Assembly: GCF_900186125.1 (NCBI RefSeq)
Contig: NZ_FYBQ01000011.1
Coordinates: 46,331 to 110,330, forward strand
DNA: 64,000 nucleotides
Source of the DNA: Listeria goaensis
Lineage (GTDB): Bacteria; Bacillota; Bacilli; Lactobacillales; Listeriaceae
Direction: 5' to 3'
The notes beneath the pieces are model-generated. The model searched no databases. It saw only the letters and a list, made by a program, of their open reading frames with translations, and was not told the DNA's origin. Each line of letters starts with the position of its first letter. The first letter of the stretch is position 1. The translations under genes were made by a program, and so were the position numbers. This document shows positions 43,004 through 50,284 of the stretch, piece after piece.

Positions 43004-43204
43004 TTCTTCAGCAAATAATTGCATTTCCCTAGGGCTAATCAATTTTTTGCGGTGAATTAACGTATATAAATCGAGCAATCTATCATAATGAATGTTTTCG
43101 AGTTTTAAATTTTCAAATACACCGCTGTTTACCATTTTTAGTTTGGAAGTAATCTCTTTTAACATAAAATCCACATTTTCTTGAGAGGGATTTTCTAAAT
43201 TCAT
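42983..43204 (-). CDS. UPF0435 family protein (YfkK-like)
   Basis: 73 residues from ATG 43204 (MNLENPSQENVDFMLKEITS), the conserved family start with AAAGGGG upstream; an upstream in-frame extension of 18 residues lacks a ribosome site. It is all-helical with a typical YDRLLDLYTLIHRKKLISPR segment. Function unknown for the family. The C-terminus is encoded opposite the last codons of the AAC(3)-like gene. Confidence 0.85.
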   Translation of the reverse strand: MNLENPSQENVDFMLKEITSKLKMVNSGVFENLKLENIHYDRLLDLYTLIHRKKLISPREMQLFAEELSFIRI

Positions 43205-43310
43205 ACGGTTTGGCCCCTTTTTATTCGTAATAAAAAGCATTTTATCATAAAATAACATGGTGCGCGAATTTTAAAGGACTAGAAAAAATGGTTGGAAGGA
43301 GGAATTTTTT

Positions 43311-44168
43311 ATGCTAAAAATGCTAACGAGGCACCCGCTATATCGTTTTATCCGCATTATTATCGAGCGTTTTGGAAAGAATGATGTTTCTGGAAGTGCC
43401 GCACAGCTAGCCTATTATATGCTTTTTTCAATCTTTCCGATGCTTTTAATTGCGGCGACATTACTCGCCTATTTAAATATAGATAAAGATGCTGTTTTTA
43501 ATTTAATTCAAGAGTTCGCTCCAAAAGAAATTATTAACTTTTTAGAAAGCAATTTAGATTCGTTGCTCTCAAACCGAAACGGTGGGTTGCTATCGATTGG
43601 GATTATTGGGACACTTTGGTCAGCTTCAAATGGTATGAATGCTGTCACAAAAGCACTTAACAAAGCATACAGTGTAAGCGACAGACGTAATTATTTCATC
43701 AAGCGTTTTGTATCGATGGTTTTTACACTCGCGATGTTAGCAACGGTTGCAATCACGTTAATTTTACTTGTATTCGGTCAACAAATTGGCTTGTTCGTTT
43801 TTGACCATCTGCATGTTTCACCTGAGGTCATAGATTTCTGGAATAATATTCGCTGGTTAGTAACAGTCATTGTTATTTTTGTTGTTTTTACATTTTTATA
43901 TTGGGTTGCACCAGCGAAGCGCAATCATTTGTTTAAAATCTTACCAGGTGCGCTTTTTTCAACAGTCGGATGGTCGCTTACATCAATGGGTTTTGCATTT
44001 TACGTCAATAATTTTGGCAACTATTCAGCGACATACGGCAGTATCGGTGTCATCATTATTTTAATGTTATGGTTTTATCTGACAGGCATTATTTTAATGA
44101 TTGGCGGCGAAATCAATGCGACACTTCTCATTTTAAAACAGAGAAGAGCAGTCGGCGAAATCAATTAA
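43311..44168 (+). CDS. YihY/BrkB family membrane protein
   Basis: 285 residues, six predicted transmembrane helices. The family signature GSAAQLAYYMLFSIFPMLLI is at residues 28-47, and WSASNGMNAVTKALNKAY is near residue 103. Once misnamed ribonuclease BN, the family is now regarded as a membrane protein of unknown transport or envelope role; B. subtilis YfkH is a relative. GAAGGAGG precedes the ATG. Single gene with a strong bidirectional terminator. Confidence 0.9.
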   Translation: MLKMLTRHPLYRFIRIIIERFGKNDVSGSAAQLAYYMLFSIFPMLLIAATLLAYLNIDKDAVFNLIQEFAPKEIINFLESNLDSLLSNRNGGLLSIGIIGTLWSASNGMNAVTKALNKAYSVSDRRNYFIKRFVSMVFTLAMLATVAITLILLVFGQQIGLFVFDHLHVSPEVIDFWNNIRWLVTVIVIFVVFTFLYWVAPAKRNHLFKILPGALFSTVGWSLTSMGFAFYVNNFGNYSATYGSIGVIIILMLWFYLTGIILMIGGEINATLLILKQRRAVGEIN

Positions 44169-44204
44169 AAAGGACTGGCGATTTTATCGCCAGTCCTTTT
44201 TTTA
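44166..44204. terminator. Bidirectional terminator
   Basis: AAAAAGGACTGGCGAT and ATCGCCAGTCCTTTTTTT form a perfect stem between the convergent yihY-like and deoxynucleoside kinase genes. Confidence 0.95.
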
Positions 44205-44846
44205 TGACCGAATTTCATTTAGCTTAGCGCGAATTAAGTCCATAAAATAAACCGCATCCGCTTCATTGTGGATATCAATTTCGTCAATGTTGACAACAAG
44301 CGTGTCACTATGATCGTAAGCGTCAAACCAGTCATCATAACGCGCATGCAAGGTGGTGTAATAGTCCAGCAAGGCGGGATTAAGCTCAATTTGCTCATAA
44401 GGACGTCCGCGCAGTTTAATGCGTTTTAAAACCGTTTCTAAACTTCCGCGCAAATAAATGAGCAGATCAGGCGACTTTTTCGGAAGCGTACTAATCTCTT
44501 CCATCATGTTGTCCAGTAAATCCAAAAACGTATCCATTTCCGGCTCCGAAATATTCCCGTCCTCAAAATTAATTTTCGTGAAAAGCGCATCCTCATAAAT
44601 GCTGCGATCTAAAACATTATTTTGATCTAAAAGGGCGCGTTTAATGCTACGAAAACGCGTATTTAAAAAATAAATTTGTAGCGCAAAAGCCCAGCGTTTC
44701 GGGTCGCTATAAAACATTTCAAGAATACGATTATCTTGAATACTCTCATAAAATGCCTTTGAACCAAGTTCCTTTGCAATCAGCTCCGTATAGCTGCTTT
44801 TACCAGCGCCAATCATTCCAGCAAGTACAATCACGTTTTTTTCCAT
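44202..44846 (-). CDS. Deoxynucleoside kinase (dGK/dAK type)
   Basis: 214 residues from ATG 44846 (MEKNVIVLAGMIGAGKSS). It phosphorylates salvaged deoxyadenosine/deoxyguanosine or related deoxynucleosides. The P-loop is GMIGAGKSS (10-18), the base-recognition motif is DRSIYEDALF, and the LID arginines are in RIKLRGRPYEQIE. An upstream open frame of 114 codons runs back into the methyltransferase promoter and is not protein-like. The gene is divergent from the rRNA methyltransferase. Confidence 0.92.
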   Translation of the reverse strand: MEKNVIVLAGMIGAGKSSYTELIAKELGSKAFYESIQDNRILEMFYSDPKRWAFALQIYFLNTRFRSIKRALLDQNNVLDRSIYEDALFTKINFEDGNISEPEMDTFLDLLDNMMEEISTLPKKSPDLLIYLRGSLETVLKRIKLRGRPYEQIELNPALLDYYTTLHARYDDWFDAYDHSDTLVVNIDEIDIHNEADAVYFMDLIRAKLNEIRS

Positions 44847-44976
44847 CCTTTCAAAAAGCCTCCTTCGTTCAGTAAAACCAAGGCTGATATGGCTATTGTA
44901 CCAAATTTTAGCTAAAAACAGCCATGACAAAACTCGCAATTTTTGGTAGTATAAGAAAGAATGAATGGAGGAGAGC

Positions 44977-46380
44977 ATGTTGAGCGAAGCGCAAATCAAG
45001 GTCGGACAAGAATTCCCACTCACCATCAAAAAAATGGGAATTAACGGCGAAGGAATCGGATATTTTAAAAGAACTATTATTTTTGTTAAAGGCGCACTGA
45101 CGGATGAAGAGGTCGTCGTAAAAGTGACTAAAACAGCGCCAAAATACAGTGAAGCCGTGGTGCGTAAAATCAGAAAACCATCAACCAATCGGGTTGTCGC
45201 GCCTTGTCCCGTATACGAAGCATGTGGGGGCTGTCAGTTGCAACACGTATCCTATTCGGCGCAACTACAGTTTAAAAAAGATATTTTAATTCAAGCGCTG
45301 AAGAAACATACAACGTTCAATACCGACAAAATGAAAATTCGCGATACAATTGGTATGGAAGACCCGTTCCGGTACCGCAATAAAAGCCAATTTCAAGCGC
45401 GAACTAATCAAGACGGCGCTATCGTGACAGGTCTTTTTGGTGCGGATTCACACGAACTTGTGCCAACAAGTGATTGTCTCGTACAAGATGAGCGGACGGT
45501 TGAAATCACGAATTCGGTGCGCGATTTACTTACGAAATACGGGATATCCGCGTATGATGAAGCAACCGGCCGAGGATTCATCCGCACAATTGTTGTCCGC
45601 GTGGGCGTTGAAACGGATGAGGTGCAACTTGTTTTTGTGACGACAAGCGAAAAATTTGCGAAAAAACAAGAAATCCTAACAGAAATTAAGGCGCGCCACC
45701 CAGAAATTGTATCAATCATGCAAAACATCAATTCTGATAAGACGTCTCTAATTTTTGGAGATAAGACGCTTCTTTTAGATGGAAAGGCAAGCATTGAAGA
45801 GGCGCTTAAAGAGCTTCATTTTGATTTATCGGCACGTGCCTTTTTCCAGCTCAATCCGAAGCAAACGAATCGTTTATACGAGGAAGTTTCAGAAGCGCTT
45901 ACGCTAACTGGCGATGAAAAAATTGTCGATGCGTATTGCGGCGTGGGCACAATTGGGCTTTCGCTCGCTAAAAAAGTACAAGAAGTGCGCGGCATGGACG
46001 TGGTCCGTGAAGCTGTTTTAGATGCGCAAAACAATGCAGTGAAAAACGGAATTACAAACGCACATTATGTGACTGGAACGGCAGAAGAAGTCTTCCAAAA
46101 TTGGCGAAGTGAAGGCTACGCGCCTGACGCAATCATTGTTGACCCGCCGCGAACTGGACTTGATGCAAGTTTAACGCAAGCCATTTTAAGCGCTCGTCCG
46201 AAGCAACTTGTCTATGTGTCATGCAATCCTTCTACGTTAGCCCGCGACTTAGCTTTATTCGAAAAACGCTATCGCATTCGGTATTTGCAGCCGGTCGACA
46301 TGTTCCCGATGACAAGCCACGTGGAGTGTGTCGTGAAGCTGTCGCTAAAATCAAATCAAAAGAAAAAAGTAAAAAGCTGA
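44977..46380 (+). CDS. rlmCD: 23S rRNA (uracil-5)-methyltransferase, RlmCD/RumA family
   Basis: About 467 residues from ATG 44977 (GGAGGAG just upstream; TTG 44980 is also possible). A TRAM RNA-binding domain (about 10-65) is followed by the [4Fe-4S] cysteines CPVYEACGGCQLQH, an RNA-recognition middle part and an SAM-binding domain (VDAYCGVGTIGLSLAK near residue 318). The catalytic cysteine is in YVSCNPSTLARDL (near 420). Gram-positive RlmCD modifies U747 and U1939; which site applies here cannot be told. Confidence 0.92.
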   Translation: MLSEAQIKVGQEFPLTIKKMGINGEGIGYFKRTIIFVKGALTDEEVVVKVTKTAPKYSEAVVRKIRKPSTNRVVAPCPVYEACGGCQLQHVSYSAQLQFKKDILIQALKKHTTFNTDKMKIRDTIGMEDPFRYRNKSQFQARTNQDGAIVTGLFGADSHELVPTSDCLVQDERTVEITNSVRDLLTKYGISAYDEATGRGFIRTIVVRVGVETDEVQLVFVTTSEKFAKKQEILTEIKARHPEIVSIMQNINSDKTSLIFGDKTLLLDGKASIEEALKELHFDLSARAFFQLNPKQTNRLYEEVSEALTLTGDEKIVDAYCGVGTIGLSLAKKVQEVRGMDVVREAVLDAQNNAVKNGITNAHYVTGTAEEVFQNWRSEGYAPDAIIVDPPRTGLDASLTQAILSARPKQLVYVSCNPSTLARDLALFEKRYRIRYLQPVDMFPMTSHVECVVKLSLKSNQKKKVKS

Positions 46381-46404
46381 TCCCCCGCGGAATCAGCTTT
46401 TTTT
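46373..46404 (+). terminator. Terminator of the rRNA methyltransferase gene
   Basis: AAAGCTGAT pairs with ATCAGCTTT over CCCCCGCGGA, followed by seven T. Confidence 0.93.
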
Positions 46405-46459
46405 GTTTACAAACTGTAGGCTATGTGTTGCATTTAGACATGAAAAGGAGGGAGAATTT

Positions 46460-46777
46460 ATGTCCAAGGCAAGCTACATCGCTTCCTTACTTCAAAATGG
46501 CCAGTTCATCGAGAAGTACAAAGAAGCGGGTAATTCTATGTTGCCCATCATTAAGTCAAATCAGCCAGTTAGTTTAGAACCCGTGAATGAACACACTTTA
46601 TTAGAACCGAAAACAATCGTTTTTTGTAAAGTAAAAGGGAACTACTACACGCACCTGATTTCTGCCGTGCGTTCGCGCAATAATGAAATGGAATTTCAAA
46701 TTTCGAATAACCATGGCTTTGTAAATGGTTGGGTCAAACGTAGAAATATTTTTGGAAAAGTAGTCAAAATTTGGTAA
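46460..46777 (+). CDS. Small S24/S26 (signal-peptidase/LexA-like) domain protein
   Basis: 105 residues, ATG with AAAGGAGGGAG upstream. The nucleophile loop GNSMLPIIKSNQPVSLEP matches the serine motif of S24/S26 peptidases, and the remainder keeps the beta-rich fold (TIVFCKVKGNYYTHLISAV, then NNHGFVNGWVKRRNIFGKVV). No transmembrane helix and no obvious catalytic lysine are present. The His in YYTHLI occupies the place of the base in ER-type Ser-His signal peptidases. So it is either a Ser-His type enzyme, an inactive fold member, or a maturation protease for a small substrate. It stands where I recall fosX in L. monocytogenes. Confidence 0.7.
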   Translation: MSKASYIASLLQNGQFIEKYKEAGNSMLPIIKSNQPVSLEPVNEHTLLEPKTIVFCKVKGNYYTHLISAVRSRNNEMEFQISNNHGFVNGWVKRRNIFGKVVKIW

Positions 46778-46793
46778 TCATGCCAAGTTTTTT

Positions 46794-48245
46794 TTAATGC
46801 CGAAAATTCTCCTTTTTCGTGAATGCGCTAACTATAAAAGTGACGAGAATATTTGCCAGTAGTGGCAGGAAGCCAATGTTAATATCGCTAATTGTGCGCG
46901 GCAAGTCAGGGAAAATCGTCGCAAGCGTCATGCTGTAATTGCTGACAAAAATGGTAATTAAAATCCCCGTTGCAATTCCTGAAATGGCGCCGGCCGTTGT
47001 CACTGGATTGCGCTTCATCAAACTTGCAAAGAGCGCCGGACAAAGCTGCACAATGAGACTGTAGCCCACTTGAAGAATCGCTGCAAGCGCATTGCCACCT
47101 TGGAAAACGAACACGCAAGAAAGGGCGCCAAGAAGCGGCACGAAAAGTTTGGACAACCTTGCGACACGCGCCTCGTTGTAGCTTCCTTTTAACCCAAAGA
47201 CAATGTTTTTAGAAAATAAGGTACTCGCTGTCATTAAGAGCATCGAACCCGGCACAAGTGCGGTGAGCATGCCCGCCGCCCCAATGATACCCACGAAAAA
47301 CGGGTTAAAGCTTTGAATGGCGAGCTGAATGAGTGCAAGATCGCTTTCGTCACCTTGCAAGCCGGGCACTTTAATGACGGCTGTAAATCCGATGAAAATG
47401 ACAAATAATAGCATGAGCGTGTAAATTGGGCTGATTATCGCATTTTTACGGAAAGTATTTGCGTTTTTTGCGGTAAACGTAGACGCGAAAACTTGCGGCC
47501 ACATATAAAAACCGAGCACATAAAAGAGAACAGTACTAATAAACCAAGTTACCGTGTAAGTGGTTTCTGGAAATGTTAGCAGTTCTGGCTTAATTGCAGC
47601 TACTTGTGTGAAAAGTTCGCCGTAACTGCCAAAATAGTGGAGTGGCAAATAAATTCCCATAAACACAATGACAAATAAAATCATAAAATCTTTTAAAACG
47701 GAAATCCAAGCAACGCCGCGAATTCCTGAAAGAACGGAATATAAAATGATGCCGAGCGTTCCGATTATTATCGCGGCATTCATTGGGATTTTTCCATATG
47801 ATGTGAGCGAAACTATGATGCCAAGCCCTTTTAGCTGAATGACGATAATGGGAATAATCGCGATAACGCCCACGATAGCCACGATAACGCCAAGCCATTT
47901 GCTATCATATTTTTTAGCAAAAAAGTCAGACTGTGAAACAAGGCGATGCTCATGCGCATAAGACCAAATAAGCGGAAGTAAGAAATAAGACGAAACATAA
48001 GAAAGCGCAATGTAAACCATCACATAAACCGCTGAAATCCCCTTCGAATACGTCCAGCCGCTCCCACCTAAAAACGAGAACGTCGTATACACTTCACCCG
48101 CCGTTAAAAGAAAGACAAATACAGTATTAAAGCTTCGGTTCCCGACCGCCCAATTTTCAAGTGTCATTTTTTGTTTTTGCTTCGCGCGAATTGCTAAAAT
48201 AATCGTTAAAATAAAAAAGGCCGAAATAATAAAAAGCGCCGTCAT
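46794..48245 (-). CDS. Sodium:solute symporter (SSS family, monocarboxylate/pantothenate type)
   Basis: 483 residues, about 13 transmembrane helices of the LeuT-like SSS fold. The start MTALFIISAFFILTIILAI, the WAVGNRSFNTVFVFLLTAGE block after helix 1 and GAAGMLTALVPGSMLLMTAS near residue 320 are family features. With its upstream DUF3311 partner it resembles B. subtilis YhjB-YhjC and the MctP permeases. The start overlaps the DUF3311 stop by four bases (ATGA), and its own end has no distinct terminator before the convergent gene. Substrate unproven. Confidence 0.88.
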   Translation of the reverse strand: MTALFIISAFFILTIILAIRAKQKQKMTLENWAVGNRSFNTVFVFLLTAGEVYTTFSFLGGSGWTYSKGISAVYVMVYIALSYVSSYFLLPLIWSYAHEHRLVSQSDFFAKKYDSKWLGVIVAIVGVIAIIPIIVIQLKGLGIIVSLTSYGKIPMNAAIIIGTLGIILYSVLSGIRGVAWISVLKDFMILFVIVFMGIYLPLHYFGSYGELFTQVAAIKPELLTFPETTYTVTWFISTVLFYVLGFYMWPQVFASTFTAKNANTFRKNAIISPIYTLMLLFVIFIGFTAVIKVPGLQGDESDLALIQLAIQSFNPFFVGIIGAAGMLTALVPGSMLLMTASTLFSKNIVFGLKGSYNEARVARLSKLFVPLLGALSCVFVFQGGNALAAILQVGYSLIVQLCPALFASLMKRNPVTTAGAISGIATGILITIFVSNYSMTLATIFPDLPRTISDINIGFLPLLANILVTFIVSAFTKKENFRH

Positions 48246-48433
48246 GATAAATTATCCTCCCCGTTTTGTTCCCATTTATACAAAAGAAACAAAATGATAG
48301 AGGACAGAATAACACCCGCCGCAATATAAGCTAAAACAAATGGAATTCCAAAGATAAGTGGGTAAATTCGATTTGCAAATGGAATCCCACCTAAAATAAA
48401 TAAAAAGGGGATAATAAGCAACCACTTTTTCAT
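48242..48433 (-). CDS. DUF3311 small membrane protein, symporter partner
   Basis: 63 residues from ATG 48433 (MKKWLLIIPFLFILGGIPFA) with GGAGG upstream. Two hydrophobic helices and an acidic tail (KWEQNGEDNLS). DUF3311 proteins are found directly before SSS symporters and are thought to be accessory subunits. The stop overlaps the symporter start. Confidence 0.88.
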   Translation of the reverse strand: MKKWLLIIPFLFILGGIPFANRIYPLIFGIPFVLAYIAAGVILSSIILFLLYKWEQNGEDNLS

Positions 48434-48450
48434 ATTTTTCCTCCTAAAAT

Positions 48451-48558
48451 TTACTGCATTAATGCCCAAATAATAATCGCATCAAAAGCTAAAAGTCCGA
48501 GCACAACTGCCACCGAAATTTTAATGAGCAGTTTTTTATCCGTTGATTTTTTCGCCAT
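48451..48558 (-). CDS. 35-residue membrane microprotein at the head of the symporter operon
   Basis: ATG 48558 with GGAGGA 7 bases upstream. The peptide starts MAKKSTDKKLLIKISVAVVL and ends in LGLLAFDAIIIWALMQ (shared L): a lysine-rich cytoplasmic start and one transmembrane helix. Its stop lies 17 bases before the DUF3311 ATG, and the ribosome site of DUF3311 abuts the stop, so the three genes form one coupled operon. Too short for usual gene callers. I do not recognise a family; a regulatory or assembly subunit of the symporter is inference. Confidence 0.7.
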   Translation of the reverse strand: MAKKSTDKKLLIKISVAVVLGLLAFDAIIIWALMQ

Positions 48559-48616
48559 ATAAAATCCTCCATAAAGTTTACTATACAAAAGATACCATAA
48601 AAAGCGTTAAGACACC

Positions 48617-48652
48617 AAAAATCCCACTTTCAAACTGAAAGTGGGATTTTTT
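48617..48652. terminator. Bidirectional terminator
   Basis: AAAATCCCACTTTCA and TGAAAGTGGGATTTT form a perfect stem around AAC with A/T runs. On the minus strand it ends the MerR regulator transcript. Confidence 0.95.
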
Positions 48653-48653
48653 C

Positions 48654-49397
48654 CTAAAGTGAAGCCATGACAGCATCGCGAAGTCGTTCGGCAGTTCCAG
48701 CTCCGCCGCGGTTGTCATAGTAAGCTTTAAAGCGATCGTCGTCCACATACATGTTCACAAGACCAATGTGTGCTTCTTCCGAATAATCTGGCCAAGAGAA
48801 GGAGAGCCATTCTTTATGAGCCAAATAGATGTCTTCCTGCAAGGTCGCATCCGTTTTTGCGCGTTCCAACAAGTCAAATAGCTTGTCATTTAACGCCTCC
48901 ATCTTCGCGAAATCATCTTCCGAAAGGTTCATCATTTTCGCATTGCTCGCATCGACCGTTTCGTCGCCGTATTTTTCACGAATTTCATCGCCGTACTTTG
49001 CTTCATTTTTTTCAATTAAATCTTTCTTAAATCCTTCAAATTTTTCTTTGTCAGACATGTTCACCATTCCTTCCATGTTTTCAAGCGTTTTCTCGACATT
49101 TCGAATCAACGCATCAAGTCGTTCTTTTTTACGAAGGAGTTCCTGCCGGTGACTTTTTAGAGCCTCTTTTGGCTGAAAAGTAGGGTCCGTGACGAGCGCT
49201 TTAATTTCAGGAAGAGCCAGATCCATCTCACGATAGAACAAAATTTGTTGTAGTAAATCAAGCTCCCGTTGCCCGTATATTCGGTAGCCACTTGTCGAGA
49301 GCCTTGCCGGTTTTAAAAGCCCAATCTCGTCATAATAGCGTAGTGTACGTGCACTTACACCAGCTAGTTTCGCCACCTTTTGAATTGTGTATTCCAA
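48654..49397 (-). CDS. MerR family regulator with TipAS effector domain (Mta/TipA-like)
   Basis: About 247 residues from TTG 49397 (GGAGGTGG 9 bases upstream; TTG 49403 is an alternative). N-terminal MerR HTH YTIQKVAKLAGVSARTLRYY and wing (GLLKPARLSTSGYRIYG), a coiled-coil dimerisation helix, then the TipAS antibiotic-recognition domain from about residue 120 (ending DDDRFKAYYDNRGGAGTAER). Such regulators bind thiopeptides or other drugs and activate their own gene and efflux genes. It has a textbook 19-bp-spacer autoregulated promoter. No transporter is cotranscribed, so targets elsewhere are likely. Confidence 0.92.
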   Translation of the reverse strand: MEYTIQKVAKLAGVSARTLRYYDEIGLLKPARLSTSGYRIYGQRELDLLQQILFYREMDLALPEIKALVTDPTFQPKEALKSHRQELLRKKERLDALIRNVEKTLENMEGMVNMSDKEKFEGFKKDLIEKNEAKYGDEIREKYGDETVDASNAKMMNLSEDDFAKMEALNDKLFDLLERAKTDATLQEDIYLAHKEWLSFSWPDYSEEAHIGLVNMYVDDDRFKAYYDNRGGAGTAERLRDAVMASL

Positions 49398-49419
49398 TTC
49401 CAACCACCTCCGTATTCAT

Positions 49420-49450
49420 ATTGTAAACCTTAACGTTACGTCAAGGTCAA
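49420..49450 (-). promoter_or_regulatory. MerR-type promoter with 19-bp spacer and palindromic operator
   Basis: On the minus strand TTGACC (49450-49445) and TACAAT (49425-49420) are 19 bases apart. The spacer is filled by the palindrome ACCTT-ACGT-ACGT-AAGGT (49427-49447, each block separated by one variable base). This over-long spacer is the hallmark of MerR-activated promoters. Confidence 0.88.
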
Positions 49451-49473
49451 CTAGATTTTTTAATTAATTTTAG

Positions 49474-49491
49474 GCTTGCAAAAATGTAAGC
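49474..49491 (+). promoter_or_regulatory. VirR/BceR-like dyad upstream of vanZ-mprF
   Basis: GCTTGCA-AAAA-TGTAAGC is an 18-bp dyad with one mismatch, of the TNACA-N4-TGTNA type bound by BceR-like response regulators. It lies about 30 bases upstream of a poor -35 (TTTTCA 49512-49517) and a -10 TACACT (49535-49540, 17-base spacer), the place for an activator. It fits VirR control of mprF known in L. monocytogenes. Confidence 0.5.
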
Positions 49492-49579
49492 TAGAATATA
49501 CGTGGGAACGCTTTTCAAGAAGGGACCTATCTGCTACACTAGACGTATAGAAAAAATTTGGAAGGCGTGAACCTTTTTA

Positions 49580-50257
49580 ATGCAAGCACGAAATTTAAAA
49601 TATCTTGTCCTTTGCCTTCCGATTTTATATCTCGGGTACGGGATTACACTAGCGCTCCAATTTGGGAGCAGACCCGAGCTCATTAATTCAGCCGCAAATG
49701 GATTGTTTTTACTTATCATTACTTTTATTTTAACAAAAAAAGCTGTTTTAAAGACGAGTATTGATTTTGTTTGGTTTATTGTTTTTATTTTATACGTGTT
49801 TGTATTACACCATCTTGTTATGTACATTGCTTTGGGGGATTTTGTTAGCAGTACTTACATAGGGAATTTTTACATTCAAACGGATATGATTAACCTCAAG
49901 CCTTTTACAACAATCGAAAATACGGTTAGACAAACTTTACCGACAATGCCGACAATCATTCAAATTGTAGGAAATGCTTTGCTTCTTGCACCACTTTCTT
50001 TCTTTTTACTTTATTTTAAAATTTGTAAAAGGGCAAGCATGGCCATTTTAGTTGTATTTCTTACATCTTGTACGGTTGAGCTCGTTCAATTTGCACAAAC
50101 AACACTGATTACCGGTTTTGATGGTATTATGCTACCAACTGGTCGTTCAACGGATATAGACGATGTGATTTTAAACACCTTAAGTGGTTGTTTGGGCGTT
50201 ATTGTGATGTATAGCGTACCAACGCTTCGAAAACGAATTGGGAAAAGAAAGCGTTAA
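49580..50257 (+). CDS. VanZ-like membrane protein
   Basis: 225 residues with about five transmembrane helices. The VanZ signature is the C-terminal half: NLKPFTTIENTVRQ, NALLLAPLSFFLLY, VELVQFAQ and GRSTDIDDVILNTLSGCLGV. VanZ relatives modulate sensitivity to lipoglycopeptides. The start codon is not certain, because the best GGAAGG is 14 bases upstream. It is followed 27 bases later by mprF and is cotranscribed with mprF in L. monocytogenes as I recall (lmo1696-lmo1695). Confidence 0.87.
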   Translation: MQARNLKYLVLCLPILYLGYGITLALQFGSRPELINSAANGLFLLIITFILTKKAVLKTSIDFVWFIVFILYVFVLHHLVMYIALGDFVSSTYIGNFYIQTDMINLKPFTTIENTVRQTLPTMPTIIQIVGNALLLAPLSFFLLYFKICKRASMAILVVFLTSCTVELVQFAQTTLITGFDGIMLPTGRSTDIDDVILNTLSGCLGVIVMYSVPTLRKRIGKRKR

Positions 50258-50284
50258 TTCTTTGACAAGCGAAGGAGAATGGAA

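Noticed and set aside
44847..45188. N-terminal extension of the deoxynucleoside kinase by 114 codons
   Set aside because: The extension overlaps the divergent methyltransferase gene and its promoter; the family start MEKNVIVLAGMIGAGKSS is at 44846.
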